Source of the DNA: a virus
Strand: one strand, 5' to 3'
IMG/VR virus record: IMGVR_UViG_3300042691_012580
Coordinates: 1-22,659 of that record
DNA: 22,659 nucleotides
Shown here: in pieces, positions 14,008 through 20,374 of the stretch
Layout: every line of letters starts with the position of its first letter
How positions within the stretch are numbered: position 1 is the first letter of the stretch
Translations under genes and position numbers: made by a program
The notes under the pieces: generated by a model
Databases searched by the model: none
Seen by the model: the letters and a program-made list of their open reading frames with translations, nothing else
What the model was told of the DNA's origin: nothing

Positions 14008-14438
14008 GACGTTTCGCCCAGTGTCTCAGCAGGCTTTGCAAGCTGCTCGGCCTTTTGCTTCAATCCCTTGTGAGACTCGACTAAACCGAGTTCCACCGCA
14101 TAGGCCCGCTCCATCGCGGCAAGTTGCTTTTTATCCTTTGCTGATAACTGGTGCCCCTTGTCCGCCTGCTGAAGCAGTTTGATATCAGCCACGATCGCCT
14201 GACGGCCTTCAGATCCAAGATGCTCTAGCACCTTCTGAGCGCACTCCGCATCGTCGGGCAGCGCTACGCCTTTGACGACCAACCGCCAGCAATCCGGACA
14301 GTCGACCACCTCGCCAGCCTGGAGCGTGACAAATTCCGACGTGTCGTATGTCTTGCCCGCTGCAATGGCCGCCTTGCGTTCGGCATGTGAGAACAGCGGA
14401 TTCGGACACTGTGCGTCTTTGGTTCTGATGGCTTTCAT
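14004..14438 (-). CDS. Hypothetical protein downstream of the tail tube
   Basis: This encodes 144 residues. The first half has a cysteine (C11) and a CPDC pair near residue 48 (GEVVDCPDCWRLVVKG), possibly a small metal site; the second half is a long alpha-helical, charged region (AECAQKVLEHLGSEGRQAIVADIKLLQQADKGHQLSAKDKKQLAAMERAYAVELG) likely to form a coiled coil. No family is recognised. GAGG lies five bases before the ATG. Its place between the tail tube and the chaperones suggests a tail assembly role. Confidence 0.6.
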   Translation of the reverse strand: MKAIRTKDAQCPNPLFSHAERKAAIAAGKTYDTSEFVTLQAGEVVDCPDCWRLVVKGVALPDDAECAQKVLEHLGSEGRQAIVADIKLLQQADKGHQLSAKDKKQLAAMERAYAVELGLVESHKGLKQKAEQLAKPAETLGETS

Positions 14439-14447
14439 GATGCCTCG

Positions 14448-14867
14448 TTAACTTTCTGGCCAGTCGACCAGCTCGGTGATGCTTGCCTCAATCTTCCCCG
14501 CAATCACGCTGGCCGCTTTGATCGAAACAGGAAACTTTGTGATGATGTACTTCACGCTGACGGTTTTCCCGGAGCCGCCGAGCTTGACCGCTCCAACCAC
14601 CTCCGTTCCGTCGTTAAACGCCTTCACGACCTTTTGGTGTGTCGAGTCCGTTGGGTCATAGGCCAGCACGTCTGCACTGATTGACCCCTTACCGCGTACA
14701 CCAGTCGGAATCGGCGTTTCATATGTCATGTTCACGCCGAGAAGGTCGTGAAGCTTGTTCTCTCCAAGATCAATCTCGATGTTGTCGAGAAATGGGATCT
14801 CAGTGAGTGTCGAACTGATTGTGATTTGAAGCTCTGTCGCCAGAGTCTTCTGTGCTGTTGCGGGCAT
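14448..14867 (-). CDS. Major tail (tail tube) protein
   Basis: This 139-residue beta-rich protein has the signature of siphoviral tube subunits: NIEIDLGENKLHDLLGVNMTYETP, then GKGSISADVLAYDPTDSTHQKVVKAFNDGTEVVGAVKLGGSGKTVSVKYIITKFPVSIKAASVIAGKIEASITELVDW. The YDPTDSTHQ segment matches the conserved YDPxDxxxQ loop of tube proteins. It would polymerise as stacked hexamers around the tape measure. An unusually structured leader (14869-14979) precedes it, with AGGGG as ribosome binding site at the edge of a hairpin. Strong, separately tuned expression is expected because many copies are needed. Confidence 0.78.
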   Translation of the reverse strand: MPATAQKTLATELQITISSTLTEIPFLDNIEIDLGENKLHDLLGVNMTYETPIPTGVRGKGSISADVLAYDPTDSTHQKVVKAFNDGTEVVGAVKLGGSGKTVSVKYIITKFPVSIKAASVIAGKIEASITELVDWPES

Positions 14868-14868
14868 T

Positions 14869-14889
14869 GAGATCCCCTTTTTGGATCTC
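14869..14889 (-). promoter_or_regulatory. Hairpin holding the tail-tube ribosome binding site
   Basis: The perfect seven-bp arms at 14869-14875 and 14883-14889 (GAGATCC/GGATCTC) close a seven-base loop AAAAAGG in the mRNA. The Shine-Dalgarno segment straddles the loop and 3' arm, and the ATG starts two bases after the stem. Folding should reduce ribosome access. Confidence 0.55.
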
Positions 14890-14979
14890 CGTCATGGCTA
14901 TGTTTCGATCAAAACTCCATTGTCATGAAATAAACGGGGGGCCGTTCGAATCGGCACACCCCGCCTCCCATGACGGAGA
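14886..14979 (-). repeat. 12-bp inverted repeat competing with the RBS hairpin
   Basis: The arms 14886-14897 and 14968-14979 are perfectly complementary over 12 bases and enclose the terminator-like hairpin at 14928-14963. Bases 14886-14889 belong to both this stem and the ribosome-binding-site hairpin, so the two structures exclude each other in part. Confidence 0.5.
14928..14963 (-). terminator. G+C-rich terminator-like hairpin before the tail tube gene
   Basis: CGGGG and GCCG pair with CGGC and CCCCG around a TTCGAA-containing loop, with a small internal loop, and the minus strand continues as TTTATTTC. It would reduce read-through from the head genes into the tail genes or serve as a processing and stability element. 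Confidence 0.5.
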
Positions 14980-14987
14980 CGAAAAAG

Positions 14988-15377
14988 CTACTCGTCTGCA
15001 TACGGAATCTGATTGCCGTGGAGGTCGATCAGATTCGTATGTCTTCCGTTAATTCCTGCCTCGCCGCGGCTAACCTCCACGCGAAACAATCCGCCTTTAG
15101 GGTCACCGACATGGCCGACATACCACCGCCGCCCCTGATACTCTAAATGCTGAGCAGTGATCGCAACCGCATGGTATGTTTCTGCCAATCTGACGACCCC
15201 ACTTTCGGTTGCTGGACCGGAACCAACGACACCCACTGCCGCACTGTCAAGGCTGACAAGTGCGTCTGTGATTTCCTCGAGGCTTTCGCCAGCGGAGTCG
15301 AACAGCTCAACCGTTTCGCCGTGAAGGCTTCGCGCGGCTGCTGTGCTGATCGTTAGAATGTCGTTGATCACAGACAT
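14988..15377 (-). CDS. Putative neck / head-tail joining protein
   Basis: The first codon used is the ATG at 15377-15375, giving 129 residues; the frame is open for 50 more codons upstream but those overlap the cement-like gene and look random. The sequence begins with a helix (SVINDILTISTAAARSLHGETVELF), then LDSAAVGVVGSGPATESGVVRLAETYHAVAITAQHLEYQGRRWYVGHVGDPKGGLFRVEVSRGE, a strand-rich domain like those of stopper or head-closure proteins (gpFII/Gifsy-2-like). The position between the capsid block and the tail tube supports a neck role. The Shine-Dalgarno sequence is weak (GGAG about 13 bases upstream), so coupling to the upstream gene is likely. Confidence 0.62.
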   Translation of the reverse strand: MSVINDILTISTAAARSLHGETVELFDSAGESLEEITDALVSLDSAAVGVVGSGPATESGVVRLAETYHAVAITAQHLEYQGRRWYVGHVGDPKGGLFRVEVSRGEAGINGRHTNLIDLHGNQIPYADE

Positions 15378-15384
15378 GGTTTGC

Positions 15385-15900
15385 TCAGAACTCCATTTCG
15401 AGCGTGTAAGACGCTGCGGACGCATCGGCTGCCGCGCTGTTAGTTGCACGAACTGAGACGTATCGCTGACAGTTCGTCGGCAGTCGAAACCGCAAAGTGT
15501 TACCAGCAGCACCGGCACCACCAGCACCGGTTTGCACCAGTGCAGCCGAGTTCAATACTGTTGGGCTGCTCATGTCGGAGCTTGCACTGGTCACAATGGC
15601 GTATGTCATCGTGGACCCGTTCGCCAATTGTCCGACAGCCAGCGCCGGAACTGTCAGAAGAAACTCATAGTCCGCAACATTTCGGCCTGTGGTTCCGTGC
15701 CCCAAGTCCAGCCCTGTAGCCGTGACCGCACTGGCACCAGTCGGCAACGCTCGAGACGATCGCAGTTCCATGTCAGTGATTGCGAACGTGCCCAGCGTCA
15801 ATGTGGAAACGACAAGCATAGCCTCTTGAGCCGAAACCAGCCCAGAAGCGACGCCAACGACTGCCATCAGAGCGACGGCGATAAAGATATACCATTTCAT
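15385..15900 (-). CDS. Capsid cement-like protein (Bbp16-type) with N-terminal signal sequence
   Basis: Residues about 30-171 resemble the cement protein Bbp16 of phage BPP-1: AITDMELRSSRALPTGASAVTATGLDLGHG...ADYEFLLTVPALAVGQLANGSTMTYAIVTSASSDMSSPTVLNSAALVQTGAGGAG...LRFRLPTNCQRYVSVRAT...SYTLEMEF. The position directly after the capsid gene also fits. The oddity is the N-terminus: KWYIFIAVALMAVVGVASGLVSA is a typical signal peptide or membrane anchor with a VSA cleavage site. GGGAG eight bases before the first ATG supports that start, while the internal ATG at 15822 has AGAGG only two bases away. A virion protein entering the Sec pathway would be unusual. Confidence 0.68.
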   Translation of the reverse strand: MKWYIFIAVALMAVVGVASGLVSAQEAMLVVSTLTLGTFAITDMELRSSRALPTGASAVTATGLDLGHGTTGRNVADYEFLLTVPALAVGQLANGSTMTYAIVTSASSDMSSPTVLNSAALVQTGAGGAGAAGNTLRFRLPTNCQRYVSVRATNSAAADASAASYTLEMEF

Positions 15901-15931
15901 CTGCGGAACTCCCGATATTTGTGTGAGGAAA

Positions 15932-15952
15932 CCTCCGGAGCTACTCCGGAGG
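15932..15952 (-). terminator. Perfect 9-bp hairpin after the capsid gene
   Basis: CCTCCGGAG and CTCCGGAGG flank a three-base loop; the minus strand then reads TTTCC. The T-run is short, so it may act as a partial terminator or as a 3' stabiliser that keeps capsid mRNA abundant relative to downstream genes. Confidence 0.5.
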
Positions 15953-15979
15953 GATGTGTTTACTGCCGGTCAGGCTCGA

Positions 15980-16939
15980 TCAAAGAGCCAGAGTTTCGAT
16001 ATTGCTGATGCTGTTCGTCACGACGAACGGAACTCCACGGAATGCCAGTTTTGTGGCTTCGCTCGGAACGATGCTCAGGCTTTCCAAATGTGCTTCGTAC
16101 TGATCGTAGGACCGCTGAGACATGAAGAACGCATCCGGACGCTTGCCAACGTTAGCGAAGCACTCATAGAGCGATCGCAGGCGAGCTGTGGTGAGTCCCT
16201 TGCCGCTGTCAGCGGTCAGTTTCTTGATTCGGCCGACTGCTTGCGTGCTGCCAACCTGAAGGCCGACATGTGCGAACAGTTCCTGCATCAACACCGTGTA
16301 CGGGTTGTTGCTGGAGTCCAATGCGTCCTGCTTTCGTGGGTCAGTAATTTCGAACTGACCATCATTTCCAAGAACCCAGCGAACGCCCTGAATACCGTAC
16401 GAGACCGCATAAACTGAGCTAGCGGTGTTGTCAGTCGTTCCGCCAGCGTCAACGGTCATCGCTGCCGTCGTTGCTTCCAGCAGTCCCGGGAAGCCCTTGG
16501 CACCAGCGCCAAACGTGGTGTTCTGGCCGTAAAAATGCGCCTTTCCAAGCAGTTGAAAACCGGCTTCAAGGTGTGCCGCTGCGTTCTCGGCCAGTTCCTC
16601 GAGCAGGTTGGCATCAAAACCGCTGATGCCATAGTCAGCCTGCCAGCGTGGGTTCATCAGATGACAGGTAACCATCCGGTTTTCGGTGGTTTGCTTGGTC
16701 GTCTGAGTTCCTTCGTTAATGTTACGAAAGCCGACTGAAGGCAGTGCAGTACGAACACGCGTATTGTAGACCGTGCCTCGAATGGTCTTTGCAGCGCCGA
16801 GGTTGTTGACTGGCTGGCCGGTCAGCAAATTGATTCCAGAGATTTCCGGAACCGCCTTCATCGTTTCGGAAATCAGTCCGACTTCAGTGTCAGCGATTTT
16901 GCGTTTTGCCAGATCCAGCAGAGTGACTGTTGCTCCCAT
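15980..16939 (-). CDS. Major capsid protein, HK97 fold
   Basis: This 319-residue protein belongs to the capsid group related to Bbp17: an N-terminal region LLDLAKRKIADTEVGLISE, then RTALPSVGFRNINEGTQ, HFYGQNTTFGAGAKGFPGLLE, VDAGGTTDNTASSVYAVSYGIQGVRWVLGNDGQFEITDPRKQDALDSSNNPY, VGLQVGSTQAVGRIKKLTADSGKGLT and PDAFFMSQRSYDQYEAHLES. It is preceded by the protease and scaffold-like genes. The leader reads AAGGA followed by ACATGGACC just before the ATG, which contains the CsrA-type ACA-N-GGA element overlapping the initiation region. Confidence 0.88.
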   Translation of the reverse strand: MGATVTLLDLAKRKIADTEVGLISETMKAVPEISGINLLTGQPVNNLGAAKTIRGTVYNTRVRTALPSVGFRNINEGTQTTKQTTENRMVTCHLMNPRWQADYGISGFDANLLEELAENAAAHLEAGFQLLGKAHFYGQNTTFGAGAKGFPGLLEATTAAMTVDAGGTTDNTASSVYAVSYGIQGVRWVLGNDGQFEITDPRKQDALDSSNNPYTVLMQELFAHVGLQVGSTQAVGRIKKLTADSGKGLTTARLRSLYECFANVGKRPDAFFMSQRSYDQYEAHLESLSIVPSEATKLAFRGVPFVVTNSISNIETLAL

Positions 16940-17006
16940 GGTCCATGTTCCTTATACAAATGAAAATGTGAATTCAGAATGTGTTTTGTTGCGACCGTGG
17001 CCGCTA

Positions 17007-17507
17007 TTACTTTGCCAAGCGAGCTTCGACAGATTTGGCGAAGTCTGAGACCGCCGCGTCTCCCGTTGCTGGCGTCTTGTCGCCGGTCGGTCCGGTCGCC
17101 AGTGGCTCGGCTTCACCTTTGAGCTTGGCCGCCAGTTCCGTTCCGGTCTTTTTCAGGGCTGCGATCTCAGCAGTCTGTGCCGTGATCGTCGCCGCTTGAC
17201 TTGCCATGTGTTTGACACACGCATCGACGAACGGAACCTGATCCGCAAAGAAGACAGATCCCTGCTCGTGGCCAAACGCTGAGCGGAAGTCTGCCAACGT
17301 CTTCGCTCCGGGCGTAGTCGTCACCGTATTGGCCTCAGGTGTTTCCGTGTCAGTCTCCGCGTCGTCAGCACTTTCCGTTTCTGTCGCGGTTTCAGTTTCG
17401 GTAGTCGTCTCACCTCCGCTGTCTGGTGCTTCAGTAGTGACCGGCGATTCTGTTGCTGACTCGCTGGCCGTCGCGCTCAGATTGAGTTTGATTTTTGGTT
17501 TCGTCAT
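17007..17507 (-). CDS. Scaffold-like acidic coiled-coil protein
   Basis: This 166-residue protein starts with a long acidic, threonine/glutamate-rich disordered segment (residues 12-65). It continues with ADFRSAFGHEQGSVFFADQVPFVDACVKHMASQAATITAQTAEIAALKKTGTELAAKLKG, a short motif plus coiled coil. The FRSAFG...FFA...F segment recurs, in other phages, at the C-terminus of the S49 protease; here it is a separate gene. Position between protease and capsid, high charge and coiled coil all fit a scaffold. AAGGA six bases before the ATG marks the start. Confidence 0.7.
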   Translation of the reverse strand: MTKPKIKLNLSATASESATESPVTTEAPDSGGETTTETETATETESADDAETDTETPEANTVTTTPGAKTLADFRSAFGHEQGSVFFADQVPFVDACVKHMASQAATITAQTAEIAALKKTGTELAAKLKGEAEPLATGPTGDKTPATGDAAVSDFAKSVEARLAK

Positions 17508-17516
17508 GACGTTTCC

Positions 17517-18353
17517 TTAAACAGAGAGTTGCTTTCGGATCATGTCCAACGTCTGTTCCAGCGTTGAAACCTGATCAATCAATTTCAGGCCGAGGGCTGA
17601 TTCGCCGAGCCACCATGAGCCGTCGGAAACAGCTGTGAATTCCGCTTCAGACATCTCTCGGCCTTCAATGACGGCCGCTTTGAAGTGTTCGAAATGCTGG
17701 TTGACCAACGATTGCAGGAAGTCTTCCTGCGCCTGTGTGATCTCATCGCCTTCAATGCCGATGCCTTTGATCTCGCCCGTTTTCTTTGTTACCGACCGCA
17801 GCCCGCGCGATGTGTACGCTTCGGAGGAGTCGACCAAGGAAATGACGGTGCCGATGTTTCCGACGTGCATCGTCCGGCCACAGCAGATCGTTGGACACGC
17901 ACACGCAAGGAAGTAGCCAGCGGAGTAACAGCCGCCGTCAATCTGTGCCACTGTCAACTTTGTCGCTGCCAGTGCTTTCAGCTCGGTAGCGCATTCATCC
18001 AGACCATCAACCGTGCCGCCTGGCGTATCAAACTTTACAACGACAGCCACAACATCCGACGACGCTCGAAGCTTCCGAAATGACTCAGTGAGTGCTCGAT
18101 ACGATGCCGTGAAGTAGTTCCACTCCTTGATGAGTGGTCCCGAGACAGTAACAACAGCAATGCCGCCATCTTTCATGTCGATCGGCAGTTCATCCATATC
18201 GAACCAGCTGGCGACTACCTTCGTGAACTTGCGCTCGACGTTGTCACGGTGCAAGCCGTCGCCCTGCTTGATGTTTTCAAGCAGCGCGGCGACTTGCGCC
18301 CGGTAGTGTGGGTGAATCTGCCAGAGCATTGTGTCAGACCAACGCATTCTCAT
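17517..18353 (-). CDS. S49-family prohead maturation protease (SppA-like)
   Basis: This 278-residue protein has the ClpP/crotonase-like serine peptidase fold. The oxyanion-type DTPGGTVDG motif is at 109-117; the nucleophile is probably S144 in GGCYSAGYFLA, followed by VGNIGTVISLVD. K196 (GEIKG), 52 residues after S144, sits where the general base lysine of SppA lies, so an intact Ser-Lys dyad is likely. It would cleave scaffold and capsid proteins during prohead maturation. It overlaps the portal gene as ATGA and precedes the scaffold-like gene. The cysteine-rich stretch CACPTICC (151-158) after the active site is unusual. Confidence 0.82.
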   Translation of the reverse strand: MRMRWSDTMLWQIHPHYRAQVAALLENIKQGDGLHRDNVERKFTKVVASWFDMDELPIDMKDGGIAVVTVSGPLIKEWNYFTASYRALTESFRKLRASSDVVAVVVKFDTPGGTVDGLDECATELKALAATKLTVAQIDGGCYSAGYFLACACPTICCGRTMHVGNIGTVISLVDSSEAYTSRGLRSVTKKTGEIKGIGIEGDEITQAQEDFLQSLVNQHFEHFKAAVIEGREMSEAEFTAVSDGSWWLGESALGLKLIDQVSTLEQTLDMIRKQLSV

Positions 18354-19837
18354 ACCGCTTGCCCCCCGGTGAGAGGTTTCGCAGTCGGAGCACGCAAGGC
18401 GGCCATTAGCTTCGCTGGATTCAGTTCCATCACGTAACCATACTTCGCGACCTGATCACGTTCCCGAGCCAAAGCAGCCACGTTTTCCTCGTAGATTCCG
18501 AGGTTGTTTTCGTCGCAAACGCCCTGCCACGTTTTGAGGCCTACGGCTGCTGCCATGATGTTGGTGCTGAGTTCTTCCTCTGGCTTCCACCATGGCAAGC
18601 CACGCGGCACCCAGCGATACACCACGTCATCCATGGTCATAGAGCGAGGCAAAACAATCTCACCAGTTCCGCCCATATCAACCGGCAGCGTCCAGTCGAA
18701 AAGTCGCCATTCAGTCAAACGCTTGTGCAGCCTTAACTGTGTTTGGCGACGTGGGGCACATGATCGGTCGTAAAGGTTCCACGCAGCCCGTGAGCCGAAA
18801 AAGTTGGTGTGTGCTTCGTCGAAGAAGTTGTATGGCAGGTCAAGCGCTTTGAGCCCCATCTGAATGCAGAGCTTCAAAAACTCTTGAGTGTTCTGGCCCG
18901 GGTTGTTGGCCGTCAGCATCTTAACGTCTTCGCCGACGGTTCGATTCATGACGACAGGTCCGCCGCCGAAATCGTATCGCTCGACGTTCTCTTCCGGGAC
19001 TTCGTTGCCGTCATCATCAACACCCGTTGCCACGTCATCTTCGTCATCTTTTTCAGCGAAAATCGCAACGCCGAAAATCTGGTCAAGCTTGACCTTGGCG
19101 CGTGCATGGTCGAACGTTTCGCTTATGTCGCGCATCTCATTTAGAATGCTGCTGATCGGCGAATAGCCTCGGACCTGATTTAGACGGCCCTCGTACTGAA
19201 TGTGTTGCCATACGTTTCTGGCCGGGACTTCCTTATCGACGAAGGAGTAACCGTTGATAGGATCCATCAGGTTCTGGCGAAAGTTCCACGCGACAACGCG
19301 GCCTCGCTTGTTTAGACGTGCCCCGTTGATGTACGTAGCATCATTCGGTGCGTTCTTTGGATTTCGACAGTAACTGCCTTCGATAGGCTGCAATGTGCCC
19401 TCTGACAGCGGAACGAAAAACATGTCGCCCGTCAGAATCTTCAGTGATTCCGCGACACGTCGCATATCGTCCCAGTCGTACCGGCCCACGTAATCAATCC
19501 GCGATGCTTCGCAGTCTCGAGCCATGAGCCAACGAAGATCCTTATTCAAGCCCTCGTCAGTTGTCTGTGGCTGAAAGTCGAACAGGCAGCAGTAATCCAG
19601 CGTCCTGCGAATCATCCAGGCCAGCAAAGACATGTTCCGCCACACGTCCAACGCGTTTTGGTCGAGTCGATCTCGCTTTGCACCAGTCAGCGTCAAGTCT
19701 TCCGGACGAACGCGAGACGCTGGAGCCGAACGCCGCCGCCCTTTTGGGTTCAACGCGTCATAATGCTCGTCAGCCGAGGCATCGTTAGAACGTGGGGCAC
19801 GGCTAAAAGCGCCCCGGATAGCTCCGAGGAAACTCAT
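18350..19837 (-). CDS. Portal protein, lambda gpB family
   Basis: This 495-residue protein forms the dodecameric DNA gate at the capsid vertex. Family marks include the basic N-terminal GAIRGAF...RRRSAP, VWRNMSLLAWMIRRTLDYC, EASRIDYVGRYDWDDMRRVAESLKILTGDMFFV, WQHIQYEGRLNQVRGYSPISSILNEMRDISETFDHARAKVKLDQIFGVAIF, LPYNFFDEAHTNFFGSRAAWNLYDRSC and the diagnostic LPRSMTMDDVVYRWVPRGLPWWKPEEE. An acidic insertion (KDDEDDVATGVDDDGNEVPEENV) lies near residues 262-285. Length is within the usual 450-550. The start overlaps the connector stop as TAATG. Confidence 0.9.
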   Translation of the reverse strand: MSFLGAIRGAFSRAPRSNDASADEHYDALNPKGRRRSAPASRVRPEDLTLTGAKRDRLDQNALDVWRNMSLLAWMIRRTLDYCCLFDFQPQTTDEGLNKDLRWLMARDCEASRIDYVGRYDWDDMRRVAESLKILTGDMFFVPLSEGTLQPIEGSYCRNPKNAPNDATYINGARLNKRGRVVAWNFRQNLMDPINGYSFVDKEVPARNVWQHIQYEGRLNQVRGYSPISSILNEMRDISETFDHARAKVKLDQIFGVAIFAEKDDEDDVATGVDDDGNEVPEENVERYDFGGGPVVMNRTVGEDVKMLTANNPGQNTQEFLKLCIQMGLKALDLPYNFFDEAHTNFFGSRAAWNLYDRSCAPRRQTQLRLHKRLTEWRLFDWTLPVDMGGTGEIVLPRSMTMDDVVYRWVPRGLPWWKPEEELSTNIMAAAVGLKTWQGVCDENNLGIYEENVAALARERDQVAKYGYVMELNPAKLMAALRAPTAKPLTGGQAV

Positions 19838-20043
19838 TAGCGGTGCCCCATGTAAACAGACATGTTTCGCGGCTTGCGTCGGACTTGCCCGAGTTGCCGC
19901 TTCAATTGCAGAATCGCCTGATTCAGTTCGTCGAAGCTTCTGAACGTAGTCTGAACACTATCGACGCTCGTTGACGACACGCCGCTATCGCGCATCTTTT
20001 CAAGCAGCTCGAGTCGTGCAAGTTGTTCAGAGCGTGTAGCCAT
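19837..20043 (-). CDS. gpW-like head-tail connector / head completion protein
   Basis: This 68-residue protein (from the ATG at 20043-20041) matches the gpW pattern: two helices with a short hairpin, LARLELLEKMRDSGVSSTSVDSVQTTFRSFDELNQAILQLKRQLG, where the segment after SGV is the conserved hairpin around residues 20-35. gpW of lambda joins the packaged head to the tail. A longer frame starts at a TTG at 20079, but it lacks a ribosome binding site. The chosen ATG and an AGG lie in the 17-base loop of an 11-bp hairpin. It lies between the zinc-ribbon protein and the portal, the usual lambda order. Confidence 0.75.
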   Translation of the reverse strand: MATRSEQLARLELLEKMRDSGVSSTSVDSVQTTFRSFDELNQAILQLKRQLGQVRRKPRNMSVYMGHR

Positions 20044-20066
20044 GAACCTATTGTTTACACGCTCTG
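20028..20066 (-). promoter_or_regulatory. Hairpin enclosing the connector start codon
   Basis: The 11-base arms at 20028-20038 and 20056-20066 are perfectly complementary with a 17-base loop. The loop contains AATAGG and the ATG of the gpW-like gene, so the start site is presented or blocked by this fold. Confidence 0.55.
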
Positions 20067-20083
20067 ACCATGGGTGCAATGTG

Positions 20084-20105
20084 TCTATGTCCGTTAAGAC
20101 ATAGA
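20084..20105 (-). other. Stem-loop containing the zinc-ribbon gene stop codon
   Basis: The 8-bp arms TCTATGTC and GACATAGA (20084-20091, 20098-20105) enclose six bases that include the TAA of the zinc-ribbon gene on the minus strand. There is no T-run, so it is not a terminator; with the next hairpin it forms a tandem pair at the gene junction. Confidence 0.4.
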
Positions 20106-20363
20106 TTGACTTTCCATCTCAGGAATATAGTCATACTCCCAGAGCATTAAGGCACGGTTGCACTTTTGACAGTTCGCCCGGCTCATTCGATAGTAACCGT
20201 ATGGCCTGCCCTGATGCTCTCCACTCGCTTCACCTTCTCGCACCAGCCGCTTGTTGATCGGCTCAAGCGTGCAGCCACAGTTCGGGCACGGTGTCACCTC
20301 CTTAACAACTGGTGCCCTGTCTGCTGTCTTCGATCCCTTCGGCCTATGTTGTGGATTACTCAC
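20094..20363 (-). CDS. Small zinc-ribbon protein
   Basis: This 89-residue protein carries CPNCGC (residues 26-31) and CQKC (residues 65-68), four cysteines suited to one zinc ribbon, with a basic N-terminus (NPQHRPKGSKTADRAP). The listed longer frame would use a TTG; a GTG at 20363-20361 is preferred because AAGGG lies just upstream at five to six bases. The gene lies directly after the terminase, overlapping it slightly if the TTG were used. A role in packaging or DNA binding is possible, but only by position. The core of the start region, AGGGAU, also fits the CsrA consensus. Confidence 0.7.
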   Translation of the reverse strand: MSNPQHRPKGSKTADRAPVVKEVTPCPNCGCTLEPINKRLVREGEASGEHQGRPYGYYRMSRANCQKCNRALMLWEYDYIPEMESQSMS

Positions 20364-20374
20364 GATATCCCTTT

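Noticed and set aside
14909-14971. A 20-codon minus-strand ATG frame in the tail-tube leader
   Set aside because: No ribosome binding site, and it coincides with the inverted repeats; structure explains the sequence better than coding.
17329-17520. Plus-strand valine/serine repeat frame
   Set aside because: A shadow of the acidic threonine/glutamate-rich segment of the scaffold-like gene.
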